Below, piece by piece: positions 5,430 through 6,024 of a stretch of DNA of 6,024 nucleotides. Every line of letters begins with the position of its first letter. The first letter of the stretch is position 1. A program made the translations under genes and the position numbers. Source of the DNA: an uncultured Oscillospiraceae bacterium (GTDB taxonomy: Bacteria > Bacillota > Clostridia > Oscillospirales > Oscillospiraceae). The notes beneath the pieces are model-generated. The model did no database searches. It had not been told where the DNA came from and worked only from the letters and a program-made list of their open reading frames with translations. Where the stretch lies: NCBI GenBank assembly GCA_934668285.1, contig CAKUNB010000107.1, positions 1 through 6,024 on the forward strand. The letters are read 5' to 3'.

Positions 5430-5464
5430 AAAAGGGTCGAATCCCCAAGAAGGAGGAGGTTTCA

Positions 5465-5935
5465 TTGGAAATGAGAACGCAGCCGATGGTGCAGCAGGAG
5501 CAGACCGAGCTGCCCGCAGGCGTGGGAACGCTGCCCGCGCAGGCGCCGCTGGCCAATCCGTTTGTGCCGTTCCAGCAGAATAACCCGCCGGTGTATCCGG
5601 CGAAGGAGGGCGTGGTGCGCGGCACACTGTTTCCGGGGCTGGATCTGCCGTTTATGGGCATGGTCAACGAGGGGACGCTTAGCGAAACGCAACTGCATGA
5701 GCTACAGGCGCTCGGCTTCGCCCTCGTAGAGCTGGGCGAATACCTGGATACGCATCCCGACGACGCGGACGCGTTTGCGCTGTTTCAGTCGTATGCGAAG
5801 CTCTATGCGCAGGGCAAGGAGGCCTACGAGCAGCGGTTCGGCAGCCTGACGCAGCGCGGCGCGGCAGCGGGCGACTGCTATTGCTGGCTCAAGGGGCCGT
5901 GGCCGTGGGAGCTTGCGGCGAATGAGGAGGAATAA
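5465..5935 (+). CDS. cotJA-cotJB: CotJA-CotJB spore coat protein, one fused gene
   Basis: A 156-residue protein (154 if started at the ATG at 5471) that joins two coat proteins usually encoded separately. Residues about 27-65 match CotJA: ANPFVPFQQNNPPVYPAKEG followed by RGTLFPGLDLPF. Residues about 75-150 match CotJB: LHELQALGFALVELGEYLDT, then HPDDADAFALFQSYAKLYAQ, ending in CYCWLKGPWPWE. In B. subtilis CotJA and CotJB are about 80-90 residues each and lie next to CotJC in one operon. The ribosome site AAGGAGGAGGT (5450-5460) gives 8 nt to a TTG at 5465 from its left half, or 10 nt to the ATG at 5471 from its right half; either start could be used. The frame is unbroken across the junction. 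The product is expected in the mother cell on the forespore surface. cotJC follows after 2 nt. Confidence 0.9.
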   Translation: MEMRTQPMVQQEQTELPAGVGTLPAQAPLANPFVPFQQNNPPVYPAKEGVVRGTLFPGLDLPFMGMVNEGTLSETQLHELQALGFALVELGEYLDTHPDDADAFALFQSYAKLYAQGKEAYEQRFGSLTQRGAAAGDCYCWLKGPWPWELAANEEE

Positions 5936-5937
5936 GC

Positions 5938-6024
5938 ATGTTTGTGTATGAAAAGAAGCTGCAATACCCCGTAAAAATCCACACCCCCAACCCGCGTCTT
6001 GCGTCGCTTATCATTACGCAATAC
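5938..6024 (+). CDS. cotJC: CotJC, manganese-catalase-family spore coat protein (partial)
   Basis: The first 29 codons run into the window end. The start, MFVYEKKLQYPVKI followed by NPRLASLIITQY, closely matches the opening of CotJC proteins (B. subtilis begins MWVYEKKLQYPV). The family has a manganese-catalase fold of about 190 residues and is part of the inner spore coat. The ATG is 2 nt after the CotJA-CotJB stop, with GAGGAGG at 5924-5930 and 7-nt spacing, so the two genes are co-transcribed. The metal ligands lie beyond the window. Confidence 0.92.
   Translation, partial: MFVYEKKLQYPVKIHTPNPRLASLIITQY

Larger units (their letters stand above)
4960..5464. other. 505-nt stretch without a protein gene
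   Basis: Between the oxidoreductase stop and the coat gene no reading frame has both a ribosome site and a recognisable product. The stretch holds a CAAACGTTTG palindrome (4961-4970), the MITE/REP-like unit, a run of seven T (5166-5172), the hairpin series, a GC-rich possible hairpin (CCCGCG 5329-5334 with CGCGGG 5350-5355), the terminator and the candidate coat promoter. Confidence 0.7.

Noticed and set aside
5434..5446. GGGTCGAATCCCC resembling a tRNA T-arm
   Set aside because: The loop is one base short, and no acceptor, D or anticodon arm surrounds it. It lies in the leader of the coat gene.

Overview
The window looks like a chromosomal segment of a spore-forming, GC-rich gut-type clostridium, in the general range of Oscillospirales/Oscillospiraceae. 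This placement rests on strong AGGAGG-type ribosome sites, high-GC codon use, a CotJ spore-coat operon, and a selenium/sulfur trafficking locus of a type known from Clostridia. The genus cannot be read from the sequence.

Left part (1-1840). A minus-strand operon reads leftward: a YedE/YeeE-family membrane permease (586-1665), a 68-residue TusA/YedF-type sulfur or selenium carrier (367-573), and a 79-residue cysteine-rich DUF3343 protein (131-370) whose start overlaps the carrier's stop. The next minus-strand gene begins at position 20 and leaves the window after six codons. Between these genes is a compact control region. A near-consensus promoter (TTGACA, 17 nt, TACAAT) lies directly upstream of, and overlaps, an intrinsic terminator hairpin, so the predicted start point falls inside the 5' arm of the hairpin.

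Middle (1750-4959). A plus-strand operon diverges from the permease: a class V aminotransferase of the 'cysteine desulfurase family' (1840-3000), a LysR regulator resembling the selenium-metabolism-associated group (2991-3890), a Nudix hydrolase (3887-4357) and a flavodoxin-fold NAD(P)H oxidoreductase (4399-4959). The first three genes overlap end to end. A short AT-rich region holds both divergent promoters with a 7-bp inverted repeat between them, a plausible site for the LysR protein. Together the two operons suggest import of a sulfur or selenium species, hand-over through small thiol carriers, and PLP-dependent release of S or Se from cysteine or selenocysteine. Selenium rather than sulfur is an inference, because selD, selA/B and molybdenum-hydroxylase genes are not in the window.

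Right part (4960-6024). A 505-nt stretch without a gene carries two structured, repeat-like elements. One is a palindromic, MITE/REP-like unit with perfect 11-bp terminal and 13-bp internal inverted repeats (4975-5155). The other is a run of perfect hairpins (5183-5314). They are followed by a strong intrinsic terminator. A spore-coat operon follows: a single gene that joins CotJA and CotJB, preceded by a possible SigK-type promoter, then the first 29 codons of cotJC (manganese-catalase family), cut by the window edge.
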